Shown: positions 26,902 through 36,575 of the stretch, one piece after another | How the letters are laid out: each line of letters opens with the position of its first letter | Numbering within the stretch: position 1 is the first letter of the stretch | Source: Massilia sp. R2A-15 | GTDB lineage: Bacteria; Pseudomonadota; Gammaproteobacteria; Burkholderiales; Burkholderiaceae_D | Assembly: GCF_030704305.1 (NCBI RefSeq) | Contig: NZ_CP131935.1 | Location: 4,278,001-4,342,000, forward strand | Length of the DNA stretch: 64,000 nucleotides | Reading direction: 5' to 3' | Position numbers and translations under genes: made by a program | The notes under the pieces: generated by a model | Seen by the model: only the letters and a program-made list of their open reading frames with translations | What the model was told of the DNA's origin: nothing | The model's database searches: none

Positions 26902-27725
26902 CGGCCGAGGCGTTCTTCCTGCCGGCCGCCGCCGGCGCGCGCTACTGCGTGTTTCACCCGGCCGCCGGCGCCTGCCGCGGCGCGCTGCTGTACGTGCACC
27001 CGTTCGCCGAGGAGATGCACAAGTCGCGCCGCATGGCCGCGCTGGCCGCGCGCGCGCTGGCCGCCAGCGGCATCGCGGTGCTGCAGATCGACCTGCACGG
27101 CTGCGGCGACAGCAGCGGCGAATTCGCCGACGCGCGCTGGGACGCCTGGAAAGAAGACCTCGCCGCCGGCTTGGCCTGGCTGCGCGAGCGCACCGGCATG
27201 GCGCCCGGCCTGTGGGGCCTGCGCCTGGGCGCGCTGCTGGCGCTCGACTACGCGCGCGGCGCCTCCGAAGCGCCGCGGCGCCTGCTGCTGTGGCAGCCCG
27301 TGCTCAACGGCGCGACCTTTCTCACCCAGTTCCTGCGCCTGCGCCTGGCCGCCGCCATGCTCGACGGCGACACCGGCCGCGGCGGCGTCGCGGCCTTGCG
27401 CGGGGCGCTGCAGGCCGGCGAGACGCTGGAAGTGGCGGGCTATACGCTGACGCCGGCGCTGGCGGCCGATCTCGACGGTCTGGACGGCGCCGCGCCGGTG
27501 CGCGCGGGCGTGCCGGTGCACTGGTTCGAAGTGGTGGCCGACGCCCAGCGCCTGGTGCCGCCGGCGGCGGCGACGCAAAGCGCGCACTGGCGCCTGCAGG
27601 GCACCGCGCTGCAGCTGCAGCTGGTGCCGGGGCCGTCCTTCTGGAACACCCAGGAAATCGCCGAATCGGCCGGCCTGGTCGCCGCCACCGTGGCGGCTTG
27701 CGCGGAGGATGGCGATGCAGCTTGA
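26898..27725 (+). CDS. Alpha/beta hydrolase 2, exosortase A system-associated
   Basis: A 275-residue alpha/beta-hydrolase-like protein (TIGR03101). LLYVHPFAEEMHKSRRMAAL and VLQIDLHGCGDSSGEF are the family blocks; the second holds the oxyanion-side turn. The nucleophile-elbow region reads LWGLRLGALLAL, so the usual serine of G-x-S-x-G is replaced by Arg in G-L-R-L-G. Catalysis by a classical serine triad is therefore doubtful. It overlaps the ACP stop by 4 bases and hydrolase 1 by about 17. Confidence 0.92.
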   Translation: MTAEAFFLPAAAGARYCVFHPAAGACRGALLYVHPFAEEMHKSRRMAALAARALAASGIAVLQIDLHGCGDSSGEFADARWDAWKEDLAAGLAWLRERTGMAPGLWGLRLGALLALDYARGASEAPRRLLLWQPVLNGATFLTQFLRLRLAAAMLDGDTGRGGVAALRGALQAGETLEVAGYTLTPALAADLDGLDGAAPVRAGVPVHWFEVVADAQRLVPPAAATQSAHWRLQGTALQLQLVPGPSFWNTQEIAESAGLVAATVAACAEDGDAA

Positions 27726-28548
27726 AGAGAAGGCACTGGCGTTTCGCTGCGGCGAGGACCATCTGTACGGCGTGCTGAGCGCACCGCCCTGCCCGGCCGC
27801 CCGCGGCGTGCTGATCGTCGTCGGCGGTCCGCAATACCGGGCCGGCAGCCACCGCCAGTTCACCCTGCTGGCGCGCAGCCTGGCCGCCGCGGGCACGCCG
27901 GCTATGCGCTTCGATTACCGCGGCATGGGCGACAGCGAAGGCGCGCCGCGCGACTTTACCGCCGTCGGCGACGACCTGGCGGCGGCGATCGACCATTTCT
28001 TCGCGGTCCAGCCGGGCCTGCGCGAAGTGGTGCTGTGGGGCTTGTGCGACGCCGCCTCGGCGATCCTGTTCTACGCCGGCGCCGACCACCGCGTGGCCGG
28101 CATCGCGCTGCTCAATCCGTGGGCGCGCACCGAAGAGGGACTGGCCAGGGCGACCCTGAAGCACTACTACGGCCGGCGCTTGCTGGCGCCCGAGTTCTGG
28201 GCCAAGCTTGCGCGCGGGCGCTTCGATGTCGCCGGTTCGGCGCGCTCGGCATGGCGCATGCTGGCCGCAGCCGCCGGCAGCCCGGCGCCCGCGGCCAGCT
28301 CCCTGTCCGAGCGCATGCGCGAGGGCTTGGCGCGCTTCGACGGCAAGGTGCTGCTGATGCTCAGCGGCGCCGACCTGACCGCGCGCGAATTTGCCGGCCT
28401 GGCCGCCGGCTCGCCCGAGTGGCAGGACCTGCTAGGCGCTCCGCGCGTGACCCGCCAGCAGCTGGCGGGCGCCGACCACACCTGCTCGCGCCGCGTGTGG
28501 CAGGACCAGGTCGCCGAATGGACTAGCGCCTGGCTCCGGGCGTGGTAA
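27709..28548 (+). CDS. Alpha/beta hydrolase 1, exosortase A system-associated
   Basis: A 279-residue alpha/beta hydrolase (TIGR03100). VLIVVGGPQYRAGSHRQFTLLAR and MRFDYRGMGDSEG open the domain. The elbow region is LWGLCDAASAIL, where a Cys replaces the usual Ser in G-x-S/C-x-x, suggesting a cysteine nucleophile or none. AGADHTCSRRVW carries the terminal His. ATG at 27709 is used; ATG at 27715 is equally possible. It ends 26 bases inside the convergent beta-helix gene. Confidence 0.92.
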   Translation: MAMQLEEKALAFRCGEDHLYGVLSAPPCPAARGVLIVVGGPQYRAGSHRQFTLLARSLAAAGTPAMRFDYRGMGDSEGAPRDFTAVGDDLAAAIDHFFAVQPGLREVVLWGLCDAASAILFYAGADHRVAGIALLNPWARTEEGLARATLKHYYGRRLLAPEFWAKLARGRFDVAGSARSAWRMLAAAAGSPAPAASSLSERMREGLARFDGKVLLMLSGADLTAREFAGLAAGSPEWQDLLGAPRVTRQQLAGADHTCSRRVWQDQVAEWTSAWLRAW

Positions 28549-29953
28549 GGCAGGCGGAAAAATCCTCGAAGGCGCCGTAGGCCGGCGGCATCGGCCGCTC
28601 GCGGCCGCACAAGTCGGGCGTTGCTGCAGCAGCGGCGGCACGGCGCGGGACGCCGTCCCGCCACGCGAAATCGAACTGCTCCGGCGCGCGGAACAGGTCG
28701 CGGATCGGGTGGTAGCCAAGGTAGGCGTAGGCGACCGGCATCGTGCGGTTATCGTTTGCACGCACGACCCCGCCGTCGCGGCTGCGGATCGGGCCGTCGA
28801 TCAGGTTGCCCTCGAGCGCGGCACTGGTTTCCGGGAAGCGCACCTCGACCCCACCGGTATCGACCAGCGTATTGTGCGCGACGATGCTGCCGGCCGCGCT
28901 GTTGAGGTAGATGCCGGCGTCGGAGCACGCGGCAATCAGGTTGGCGCGGATCACGCCCCGCTCCTGCTCGGTGACGCAGCGCCGGTCGCGGCAATACGCC
29001 TTTCCGGTGCCGCCACCGCCCAGCGACAGGCCGACCCGCTGGCCCGGATAAGCGCGCAAACGATGTTCGCACAGCACCACGTTCTGCTCGAAGGTATTGC
29101 CGCTCCCGGCGCCCTTGAAGAACCCGCCGTAGCTGACGCGGTCGCCATCGCCCTTGATGAAATCGCTGATGACGTTGCGCCGCACGGTCCAGCCGCTGGC
29201 CGTGACCAGGTCGACCGGCGTGACGGGGTTCGACGTGCGGCGCGGCCGGCTGTTGGTCAGGGTGTTCCCCTCGATCAGTCCATCGTCGGGGAATTGGCGG
29301 CCCTCGGCATTGATCTTGAAGTGCGCATTGAAGTCGGCAATCGTGTTGTTGGACGCGACGAAATGGTGGGCCGCGCCGACCACGTGGAACGCGTGCTCGC
29401 AGTCCGAATCGGCCGCGCAGACGCCGCGCAGCGCCAGGTTTTCGAAGCGCCAGAACGGCGCACTGACCTTGAAGCCCTCCCCCGTCGCCATCTCGATCGA
29501 TACGCTGCCGGGCAGCGCGGCGCGCACCGTAATGGGACGCGCCGCCGTGCCCGGGCGGTCCGCGCGCAGGTGGCTGGTGAAGCGGTAAGTGCCGGGCAAC
29601 AGCGTGATGGTGTCGCCCGGTTCCGCGCGCGCGATCGCCGCACGCACCTCGTCGCTGGTCGCCACCAGGATGGCCGCGCCAGCGCCCACGGCGCCGGCCG
29701 GCTGGGCGCCGATCGCCAGCGCCGGCGCCTGCGGCAGCGCCGGAGCGCCGCGGTCCAGCGCGACCAGCCACTGGCCGGCGCGGCGCCCGCCGTTTTCGAT
29801 CAGCGGGTTGTGGCCGTGGCTGCGCCGTTCCAGGTAGGGCCCCAGGGCGCGCGGCATGATGCCGGCCGAGTCCAGCATGGCGAGGCCGGCGCCGGCGCCG
29901 GCGCACAGCAGGATCAGCGCGCCGGCGGCCAGCAGGGGAATGGTTCGCTTCAT
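28523..29953 (-). CDS. Right-handed parallel beta-helix protein (polysaccharide lyase 6-like)
   Basis: A secreted or periplasmic protein of 476 residues with an N-terminal signal or anchor (MKRTIPLLAAGALILLCAGA). LPGTYRFTSHLRADRPGTAARPITVRA is the typical first rung of PL6/chondroitinase-B-like helices. Repeating rungs follow: FVASNNTIADF, LIEGNTLTNS, TVRRNVISDF, TFEQNVVLCEH, VIRANLIAACSD, IVAHNTLVDTG. Start 29953 has an AGGAGGAG ribosome site; the frame opens 63 bases earlier without a signal. It may cut or bind the exported polymer. Catalytic residues cannot be assigned with confidence. Confidence 0.83.
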   Translation of the reverse strand: MKRTIPLLAAGALILLCAGAGAGLAMLDSAGIMPRALGPYLERRSHGHNPLIENGGRRAGQWLVALDRGAPALPQAPALAIGAQPAGAVGAGAAILVATSDEVRAAIARAEPGDTITLLPGTYRFTSHLRADRPGTAARPITVRAALPGSVSIEMATGEGFKVSAPFWRFENLALRGVCAADSDCEHAFHVVGAAHHFVASNNTIADFNAHFKINAEGRQFPDDGLIEGNTLTNSRPRRTSNPVTPVDLVTASGWTVRRNVISDFIKGDGDRVSYGGFFKGAGSGNTFEQNVVLCEHRLRAYPGQRVGLSLGGGGTGKAYCRDRRCVTEQERGVIRANLIAACSDAGIYLNSAAGSIVAHNTLVDTGGVEVRFPETSAALEGNLIDGPIRSRDGGVVRANDNRTMPVAYAYLGYHPIRDLFRAPEQFDFAWRDGVPRRAAAAAATPDLCGRERPMPPAYGAFEDFSACLTTPGARR

Positions 29954-29969
29954 GCCCAAGCGCTCCTCC

Positions 29970-30730
29970 TCAGTGAAATTGGTAGCGCGCCAGGCCCAGC
30001 CACTCGTACATGGCATACGACGAGCGCCGCAGGTTGTTCGCTTTGGGTGTCAGCTCGAGGGGATCGAAGCCGCGCGCGGTGGTGTAGAAGGTCGGACCGG
30101 ACGTGACGGCCAGGCCCGCGCGCTCGAACGCGATGCGCGCGCGCCGCATGTGCATCGCGTCGGTCACCAGGACGATGCGGGTCACGCCGTCGCGCTTGAG
30201 CATGGCGGCCGACAGGCGCGCATTTTCCGCCGTGTTGGTCGACGCCGCTTCGACCCAGCGCACCGGCACGCCGAACGAGCTGTCGAACATGCGCTTCATC
30301 CCCAGCGCGAGCGGTTCGTCGTCCGGGTCGTCGCTGATCAGCCCACCGCTGACGAGGAGCGGCAGGCCGCTGCTCCTGGCCAGATGGGCGCCGTAGGCCA
30401 TGCGCTCGAGCGCGATGAAGTCGGGCACGCTGCGCTCGCCGTATTCGGGACTGTGCTTGATTCGGCTCGCCGTCAGCACGACAATCGCCTGCGCCGTTTT
30501 CATCGCCCTGGCATCGAGCGGCGGCTCCATCGTTTCGAGCGGATACGCCAGCAGCCAGGCGCCGGTTCCCGTGCTGAGCAGGTAGAGCAGCACGACGGCG
30601 CCGTGGCGCAGCCATTTGCCCAATGCGGGCCGGCGCCGCGCCGCCAGCACGCCGGCCGCGTACAAGATCAGGATGCAGGCCGGCGGCAACAGGATGGCCT
30701 TGACCGCCGCCCCCAGCAGAGCGCCCAGAC

Positions 30731-30734
<4 letters not shown>
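29970..30734 (-). CDS. YdcF/SanA-like DUF218 membrane protein
   Basis: A protein of about 254 residues with two N-terminal hydrophobic segments, then a DUF218 domain: AIVVLTASRI, LVSGGLISDDPDDE, EAASTNTAENARLSA and VLVTDAMHMRRARIAFERAG. The T-x-E-N and H-M-R-R blocks are the family signature. No ATG, GTG or TTG is well placed. The CTG at 30734 overlaps the PrsR stop as CTGA, mirroring the ATGA couplings elsewhere, and has an AAGGCGG-like site upstream; TTG at 30687-30689 is an alternative. DUF218 proteins influence envelope biogenesis; the function here is unknown. Confidence 0.75.
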
Positions 30735-32089
<1,355 letters not shown>

Positions 32090-32105
32090 GGCAATCCTCG
32101 TCGCT

Positions 32106-34181
32106 TCAGGCGGCTTGATGTAGGGTGGCCGCCGCGTGGTTCAGCAGCGGTAGCATGATATGAAAAGTCGAGCCGGCGCCGGGGGTGCTGCTCACCTCGA
32201 GCTTGCCGCCCAGTTCCTCGATGTATTCGCGGCTTTCGAACATCCCGATCCCCATGCCGGCCGACTTGGTGGTCTCGAACGGCTTGAACAGGCGCTCGCG
32301 GATGAAGTCCGCGCTCATGCCTTCGCCGGTGTCGCTGATGCGGATGCGCACCGACTCGCCGGCGCGCGCCAGCTCGATGTCGACGCGGCCGTCGCGGGCG
32401 GTGGCCTCGATCGCGTTCTGGATCAGGTGGCCGACCACGCGCTCGAGCCGCTCGCCGTCGGCCAGCACTTCGAGGCCGGGGTCGGTCACGGTCAGCTGCG
32501 GGCGCGGCTCGAACGCCGCCTTCAGCGCCACCGCCTGGCGCAGCACGCGCTCGATCGGCAGCGCGGCATGGCGTTCGGGCGCCACGCCGCGGCTGAGCTT
32601 TTGCAGCAGCAGCTTCATCTTCTGCACCGAGAAATTCACGGTCTCGATCATATCCTGCTGAAACTCAGGATTGTGCTTGTGGCGCTCGGCATTGGACATC
32701 AGCAGCGACAGCTGCGACACCAGGTTCTTCAGGTCGTGCACCACGAAGGTGGACATGCGGTTGAACGATTCGAACTGGCGCGCCACCATCAGCGCATTGG
32801 CCGCGTCGTACTGGGCCAGGTAGTTGGCCGCCTGGCGCCCGGCGATCTTGAGCAGGTCGATCACTTCCCAGTTCAGGGCGATCGCGCTGCGCGGCTGCAG
32901 CAGCAGCATGAAGCCGTACAGGCGCTCCTGCATGATCAAAGGCACCACCAGCCAGCCGCGCGGGTAGGCCAGCAGCCAGTCCGGCAGGTCGATGTGGTCG
33001 TACTTGGACGGATCGTCGCGGTATTCCTGCAGCTCGATCACCCACTGTTTGCTGTCGAGATAGCTGCACAGGGGGGCCTCGGCCGGCAGGCTGGCCACCG
33101 AGGGCGCCAAGTGCCAGTTGGCCGCGGCCTCGAAGCGGCCGCTGTCGCGCCGGGTCCACAGCAGGCCGGCCGGGCTTTCCACCAGCGCCGCGACCGCCTC
33201 GATGGTGCGCTCGCCCAGTTTCGGCCCATGCTGGGCCAGCGTGCCGGTAAAGCGCAGCCATTCCTCGCGATAGTCGTAGTTGTAGTGATAGAAGTGCTTG
33301 CTGATGATGACCTTCAGCCAGGCGCGGAAGGTGCCGGAAAACAGGATGCCGATCAGCAGCACCAGCGCGCCGAACAGGAACACCACCTGCACCACCGAAC
33401 CCCAGTCGCCGCCGAAATAGCGCATGTAGTAGCCGGCCGAGCCCATCAGCAGCAGATAGACGGCCGAGCCGAACAGCGCCGCCGAATGGAACATGACGCG
33501 GCGCGACACTGCCGGTTCCGACGACCAGGTCGAGCTGCGCGCCACCGACACCGCGATCAGCGGCACCGTCAGCGCCTGCACCACACCGCGCGCGGCCCAG
33601 ATCGCCGGATTGATGGAGTGAAACAACATGGCGTCGCTGTACATGTAGAAGTCGTACACGAACATGCCGCCGATGCCGAGGCAGGCAAACTTGATGGCCC
33701 AGCGTTCCTGCTCGGGCTTGTTGCGATACAGCTGCTCGACCAGCAGCATGCCCATCACGGCCAGGCCGTCGCGCGCGATGATGTTGGGCAGGCTTTCCGC
33801 CTCGCCCGGCAAGTCGGTGGCGAATACCCCCCAGACCGTGGCGCCCAGGTAGGCGAGGAAAAACACGGCGACCAGCGCGATCGCCGGGCGCAGCTGGAAA
33901 GGCAGGCGGCTGTGTTCGTCGCGCAGATGGCCGATCAGGATCAAGAGGCAGGCGGTCCAGGCGCCGCAACGGGCGATTTCGGCGGCGCCGGTCCACGGCG
34001 CCCACGCATGTCCGCTCAGCGCCTCGGCGCCGATCAGCGCGCTCGAGACGGCGCTGGCCAGGCAGGCCAGCACCAGCATGCGGCCGTGGGCGCGGCCGCG
34101 CCAGCTGGTCAGCAACAGGATGGTCAGCGCCAGGAAGGCCAGCGCGGCGCTGCCGTAGCTCAGGCACGTTATGAGGCGCAT
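32106..34181 (-). CDS. prsK: PEP-CTERM system histidine kinase PrsK
   Basis: A membrane sensor kinase of 691 residues (TIGR02916). About eight or nine hydrophobic segments occupy residues 1-300. A GAF-like sensory region follows (about 310-450). The kinase core has the H-box FVVHDLKNLVSQLSLLMSN, N-box GHLIQNAIEATARDG, and G-boxes ISDTGEGM and GMGIGMFESREY. It phosphorylates PrsR, encoded immediately downstream. The signal is unknown. The gene lies 72 bases behind the sugar transferase gene, so the regulators probably share its transcript. Confidence 0.95.
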   Translation of the reverse strand: MRLITCLSYGSAALAFLALTILLLTSWRGRAHGRMLVLACLASAVSSALIGAEALSGHAWAPWTGAAEIARCGAWTACLLILIGHLRDEHSRLPFQLRPAIALVAVFFLAYLGATVWGVFATDLPGEAESLPNIIARDGLAVMGMLLVEQLYRNKPEQERWAIKFACLGIGGMFVYDFYMYSDAMLFHSINPAIWAARGVVQALTVPLIAVSVARSSTWSSEPAVSRRVMFHSAALFGSAVYLLLMGSAGYYMRYFGGDWGSVVQVVFLFGALVLLIGILFSGTFRAWLKVIISKHFYHYNYDYREEWLRFTGTLAQHGPKLGERTIEAVAALVESPAGLLWTRRDSGRFEAAANWHLAPSVASLPAEAPLCSYLDSKQWVIELQEYRDDPSKYDHIDLPDWLLAYPRGWLVVPLIMQERLYGFMLLLQPRSAIALNWEVIDLLKIAGRQAANYLAQYDAANALMVARQFESFNRMSTFVVHDLKNLVSQLSLLMSNAERHKHNPEFQQDMIETVNFSVQKMKLLLQKLSRGVAPERHAALPIERVLRQAVALKAAFEPRPQLTVTDPGLEVLADGERLERVVGHLIQNAIEATARDGRVDIELARAGESVRIRISDTGEGMSADFIRERLFKPFETTKSAGMGIGMFESREYIEELGGKLEVSSTPGAGSTFHIMLPLLNHAAATLHQAA

Positions 34182-34253
34182 GGGACTCCCGCGGTCGGAT
34201 CGGCAAGGCGCATACGATTCCCGGTGCTCGTGATCGGCGGACGGAACGGCACC

Positions 34254-35654
34254 CTAGCGGCCGCTGCGGAACAGCACGACTTTGAGCGTGTCGATCAGGA
34301 TCAGCACGTCGAGGAACAGGCTGTTGTTCTTGACGTAGTACAGATCGTATTGCAGCTTTTGCAGCGCATCCTCGGCCGAGGAACCGTAGCCGTAGCGCAC
34401 CTGGGCCCAGCCGGTGATGCCTGGCTTGATGCTGTGCCGCACGTTATAGTAAGGCACCACTTCGACCAGCTGGTCGACGAAGAACGGCCGCTCCGGGCGC
34501 GGCCCGACGAACGACATCTCGCCCTTGAACACATTGAGAATCTGCGGCAGCTCGTCGATGCGCACCTTGCGGATAAAGCCGCCGATGCGGGTGACGCGCG
34601 GATCGTTCTGCGCCGCCCACTGGGGCTTGCCAGCTTTTTCGGCGTCGTTGCGCATGCTGCGGAACTTGTGCACCTTGAAGGTCTTGCCGTCCTGGCCGAC
34701 CCGCTCCTGCGAATAAAAGATCGGCGCGCGGTCTTCCAGCCAAATCAGGGCGGCCGTGACGAGGATGATCGGGAAGGTCAGCACCAGGATGAGCGAGCTG
34801 CACACCAGGTCGAAGCCGCGCTTCATGAAGGCGCGGAAGTAACTCTGGTCGAAGCCGCCGCCGAACACCAGCCAGCTCGGCTGCAGGGAGTCGACCCGGA
34901 TCTGGTTGGTTTCGCGCTCGAAGAAGGTGGCGGCGTCGGTCACCGTGATGCCCTGCAGTTTGCACTCGAGCAGTTCCTTGATCGGGAAGCCGCCGCGCCG
35001 GTTCTGCACCGACACCACGATCTCTTCCACATTATATTGATTCGCCAGCGACACCAGCGAGTCGCCGTCGCGCACCTTGAGCAGGCTGGACGGCGGCACG
35101 CACAATTCTTCCGTGGGGATCGGCAGGTAGCCGGCGATGTCGTACTTGTGATACTTGTGACTTTGCTCCGCCAGGTCGCCGCATTCCTTGGCCAGCGGAC
35201 CGCCGCCCAGGAAAATGACACGGGTCTGCAAAAAGCGCAGTTCCGACGTCTTGAAGAAAATCATGCGCGCCAAAAAGATGCCGAGGCCGGCGATGACGAA
35301 CACCAGCAGCAGGATGCCGCGGCCGAAATACAGTTCCGGGGCGACATAGAAGACCAGGGTCAGAATCACGAAGCCCATCACGAACGACGGCATCAGCTTC
35401 AGGAAGAAGGGATTGCGCAGGCCCTCGTTGAAGTTGAGCTGGTACATTCCCATCGCGCTCATGCTGAAGATCATTGCCAGGGCAAACGCGATGGCGGACG
35501 TGAAGAAATGGTCGAAACGCGCGCCGGTGGTCACCCCGGGATCGAGCAGGCGCACGGCCGCGCCGGCATAGACGGCGCCGACCAGCACCAGCACCTCGAC
35601 GAACAGCAGGACGAAGACGATCTTCGAGACGTAATGATTGGATATCTTGAACAC
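34254..35654 (-). CDS. TIGR03013-type XrtA/PEP-CTERM initiating sugar transferase (EpsB-like)
   Basis: A polyprenyl-phosphate sugar-1-phosphate transferase of 466 residues that starts the repeat unit. Four N-terminal membrane helices (residues about 10-130) precede a cytoplasmic CoA-binding-like region (VIFLGGGPLAKECG). The catalytic C-terminal domain has IFYSQERVGQDGKTFKVHKFRSM, RIDELPQILNVFKGEMSFVG and GITGWAQVRYGYGSS. The GTG at 35654, with CAGGAG 7 bases upstream, gives the conserved VFKISNHYVSK N-terminus; a longer frame upstream has no support. It heads the prsK-prsR operon. Confidence 0.93.
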   Translation of the reverse strand: MFKISNHYVSKIVFVLLFVEVLVLVGAVYAGAAVRLLDPGVTTGARFDHFFTSAIAFALAMIFSMSAMGMYQLNFNEGLRNPFFLKLMPSFVMGFVILTLVFYVAPELYFGRGILLLVFVIAGLGIFLARMIFFKTSELRFLQTRVIFLGGGPLAKECGDLAEQSHKYHKYDIAGYLPIPTEELCVPPSSLLKVRDGDSLVSLANQYNVEEIVVSVQNRRGGFPIKELLECKLQGITVTDAATFFERETNQIRVDSLQPSWLVFGGGFDQSYFRAFMKRGFDLVCSSLILVLTFPIILVTAALIWLEDRAPIFYSQERVGQDGKTFKVHKFRSMRNDAEKAGKPQWAAQNDPRVTRIGGFIRKVRIDELPQILNVFKGEMSFVGPRPERPFFVDQLVEVVPYYNVRHSIKPGITGWAQVRYGYGSSAEDALQKLQYDLYYVKNNSLFLDVLILIDTLKVVLFRSGR

Positions 35655-36040
35655 ATCAGTCTCCTGAGCTGGTCCGCAGGCGCTTGCGCGAACCCAGGCG
35701 GGTGCCGCCGGGTGCCGGTTCGAAGTGCGAATCAACCATATATTTGAAATAGGACATAAGTTGCAAATGCTTGAATTTATTAGCACGCACGCGGTGGGGT
35801 GGTCCCCGGCAATCCGCGCGACATATCGTTATCGTAACGTTACAACAAAGCACAATTTCGTGATGCACGCGCACAAGTCGCTAACCTGCCACACCCCTGC
35901 CGTTCCGCCCTGCCTTCGCTCCACGGCTGCGCGCATCGGCGCGCAGAGAAATTGTCTGCGCTACAACGATTTTTCCGCGCGAACCTTGATTGAAGAACAG
36001 TTCGATGCTGGCAATTCTAACATCGTAATTCTGGAATTAG

Positions 36041-36059
36041 TGTCGGGAAATCTTACAGT
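36041..36059 (+). promoter_or_regulatory. Putative PEP-CTERM box, copy 1
   Basis: TGTCGGGAAATCTTACAGT. Both half-elements (TGTCGG and TTACAGT, 6 apart) are identical to the copy upstream of the PEP-CTERM gene at 43032. The nearest plus-strand -24/-12 candidate is about 138 bases further on. Confidence 0.6.
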
Positions 36060-36196
36060 GTGGCGAAAAGCATTAAAAATTATTCATTTGTAATACAACC
36101 ATTCCACCGGGAAATTAAGCCAGGTGACACAATCTTGATCGTGGAAATTGCTTTCCCCTCTGGCGGAGCGGCGCGCCACTCCGGTGGAAGCTGCCC

Positions 36197-36212
36197 TGGC
36201 ACCGTGCTGGCA
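36197..36212 (+). promoter_or_regulatory. Sigma-54-like -24/-12 element
   Basis: TGGCACCGTGCTGGCA keeps GG and GC exactly 10 bases apart and matches TGGCAC-N5-TTGCA with one change. A second weaker candidate, TGGCACGGTCCGCGC, starts at 36234. Neither faces an obvious plus-strand gene. Confidence 0.4.
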
Positions 36213-36239
36213 GCGCCGCCAATATCAGGCCCTTGGCAC

Positions 36240-36260
36240 GGTCCGCGCGTGACGCGGACC
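36240..36260. repeat. Perfect 8-bp inverted repeat, 5-nt loop
   Basis: GGTCCGCG (36240-36247) and CGCGGACC (36253-36260). No T-tract follows, so it is more likely an operator-like dyad than a terminator. Confidence 0.5.
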
Positions 36261-36288
36261 CAAAACACGTCCTGACAAGCAATATTCG

Positions 36289-36307
36289 CGTCGGAAAATT
36301 TTACAGT
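36289..36307 (+). promoter_or_regulatory. Putative PEP-CTERM box, copy 2
   Basis: CGTCGGAAAATTTTACAGT. It differs from the other two copies in one base of the left half-element and keeps the 6-base spacer and TTACAGT. On the minus strand a weak -24/-12 element (36218-36232) lies about 60 bases beyond it, towards the EpsB gene. Confidence 0.55.
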
Positions 36308-36575
36308 GAACTGACGTTTCGCGTCAGAAATGGACGAATCAACAAGTTGCGCGCGGGATGACGTTGTGGGAACGCTTTGCCCGCTCTGCCGGCGGGAGCC
36401 CTCGAACGGAAATGGCTTCTGGGAATGGGATCGGCGAGCCCTGCTATTTCTGCGGCTTCGGCGAACGGCTGGCCCGGTCAAGCCGGATCGCGCGAAAAAT
36501 CGTGAGGGCGATGCACGAGGTAAAAAATAACAAACTGAAGTTATCGATCATGTTGGATGGCCTCGGGATGGCGGT

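Larger units (their letters stand above)
35655..36575. other. 920-bp non-coding region with regulatory motifs
   Basis: No gene is supported on either strand; short open frames here lack motifs. The region is AT-rich in parts. It contains two copies of the 19-nt box (36041 and 36289), sigma-54-like elements (36197, 36234, and 36218 on the minus strand) and a perfect 8-bp inverted repeat at 36240. It is the upstream region of the EpsB-prsK-prsR operon and the downstream region of the acyltransferase gene. Confidence 0.65.

Noticed and set aside
28709..30106. Long plus-strand open frame opposite the beta-helix gene
   Set aside because: The minus-strand protein has a signal peptide, ribosome site and repeated rungs. 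The plus frame has no motif and Arg/Ala bias.
32160..35747. Plus-strand open frame of about 1195 codons
   Set aside because: It runs antisense to prsK and the EpsB-type gene, both with full motifs. Its sequence is His/Arg/Gln-rich and motif-free, typical of the antisense frame of GC-rich genes.
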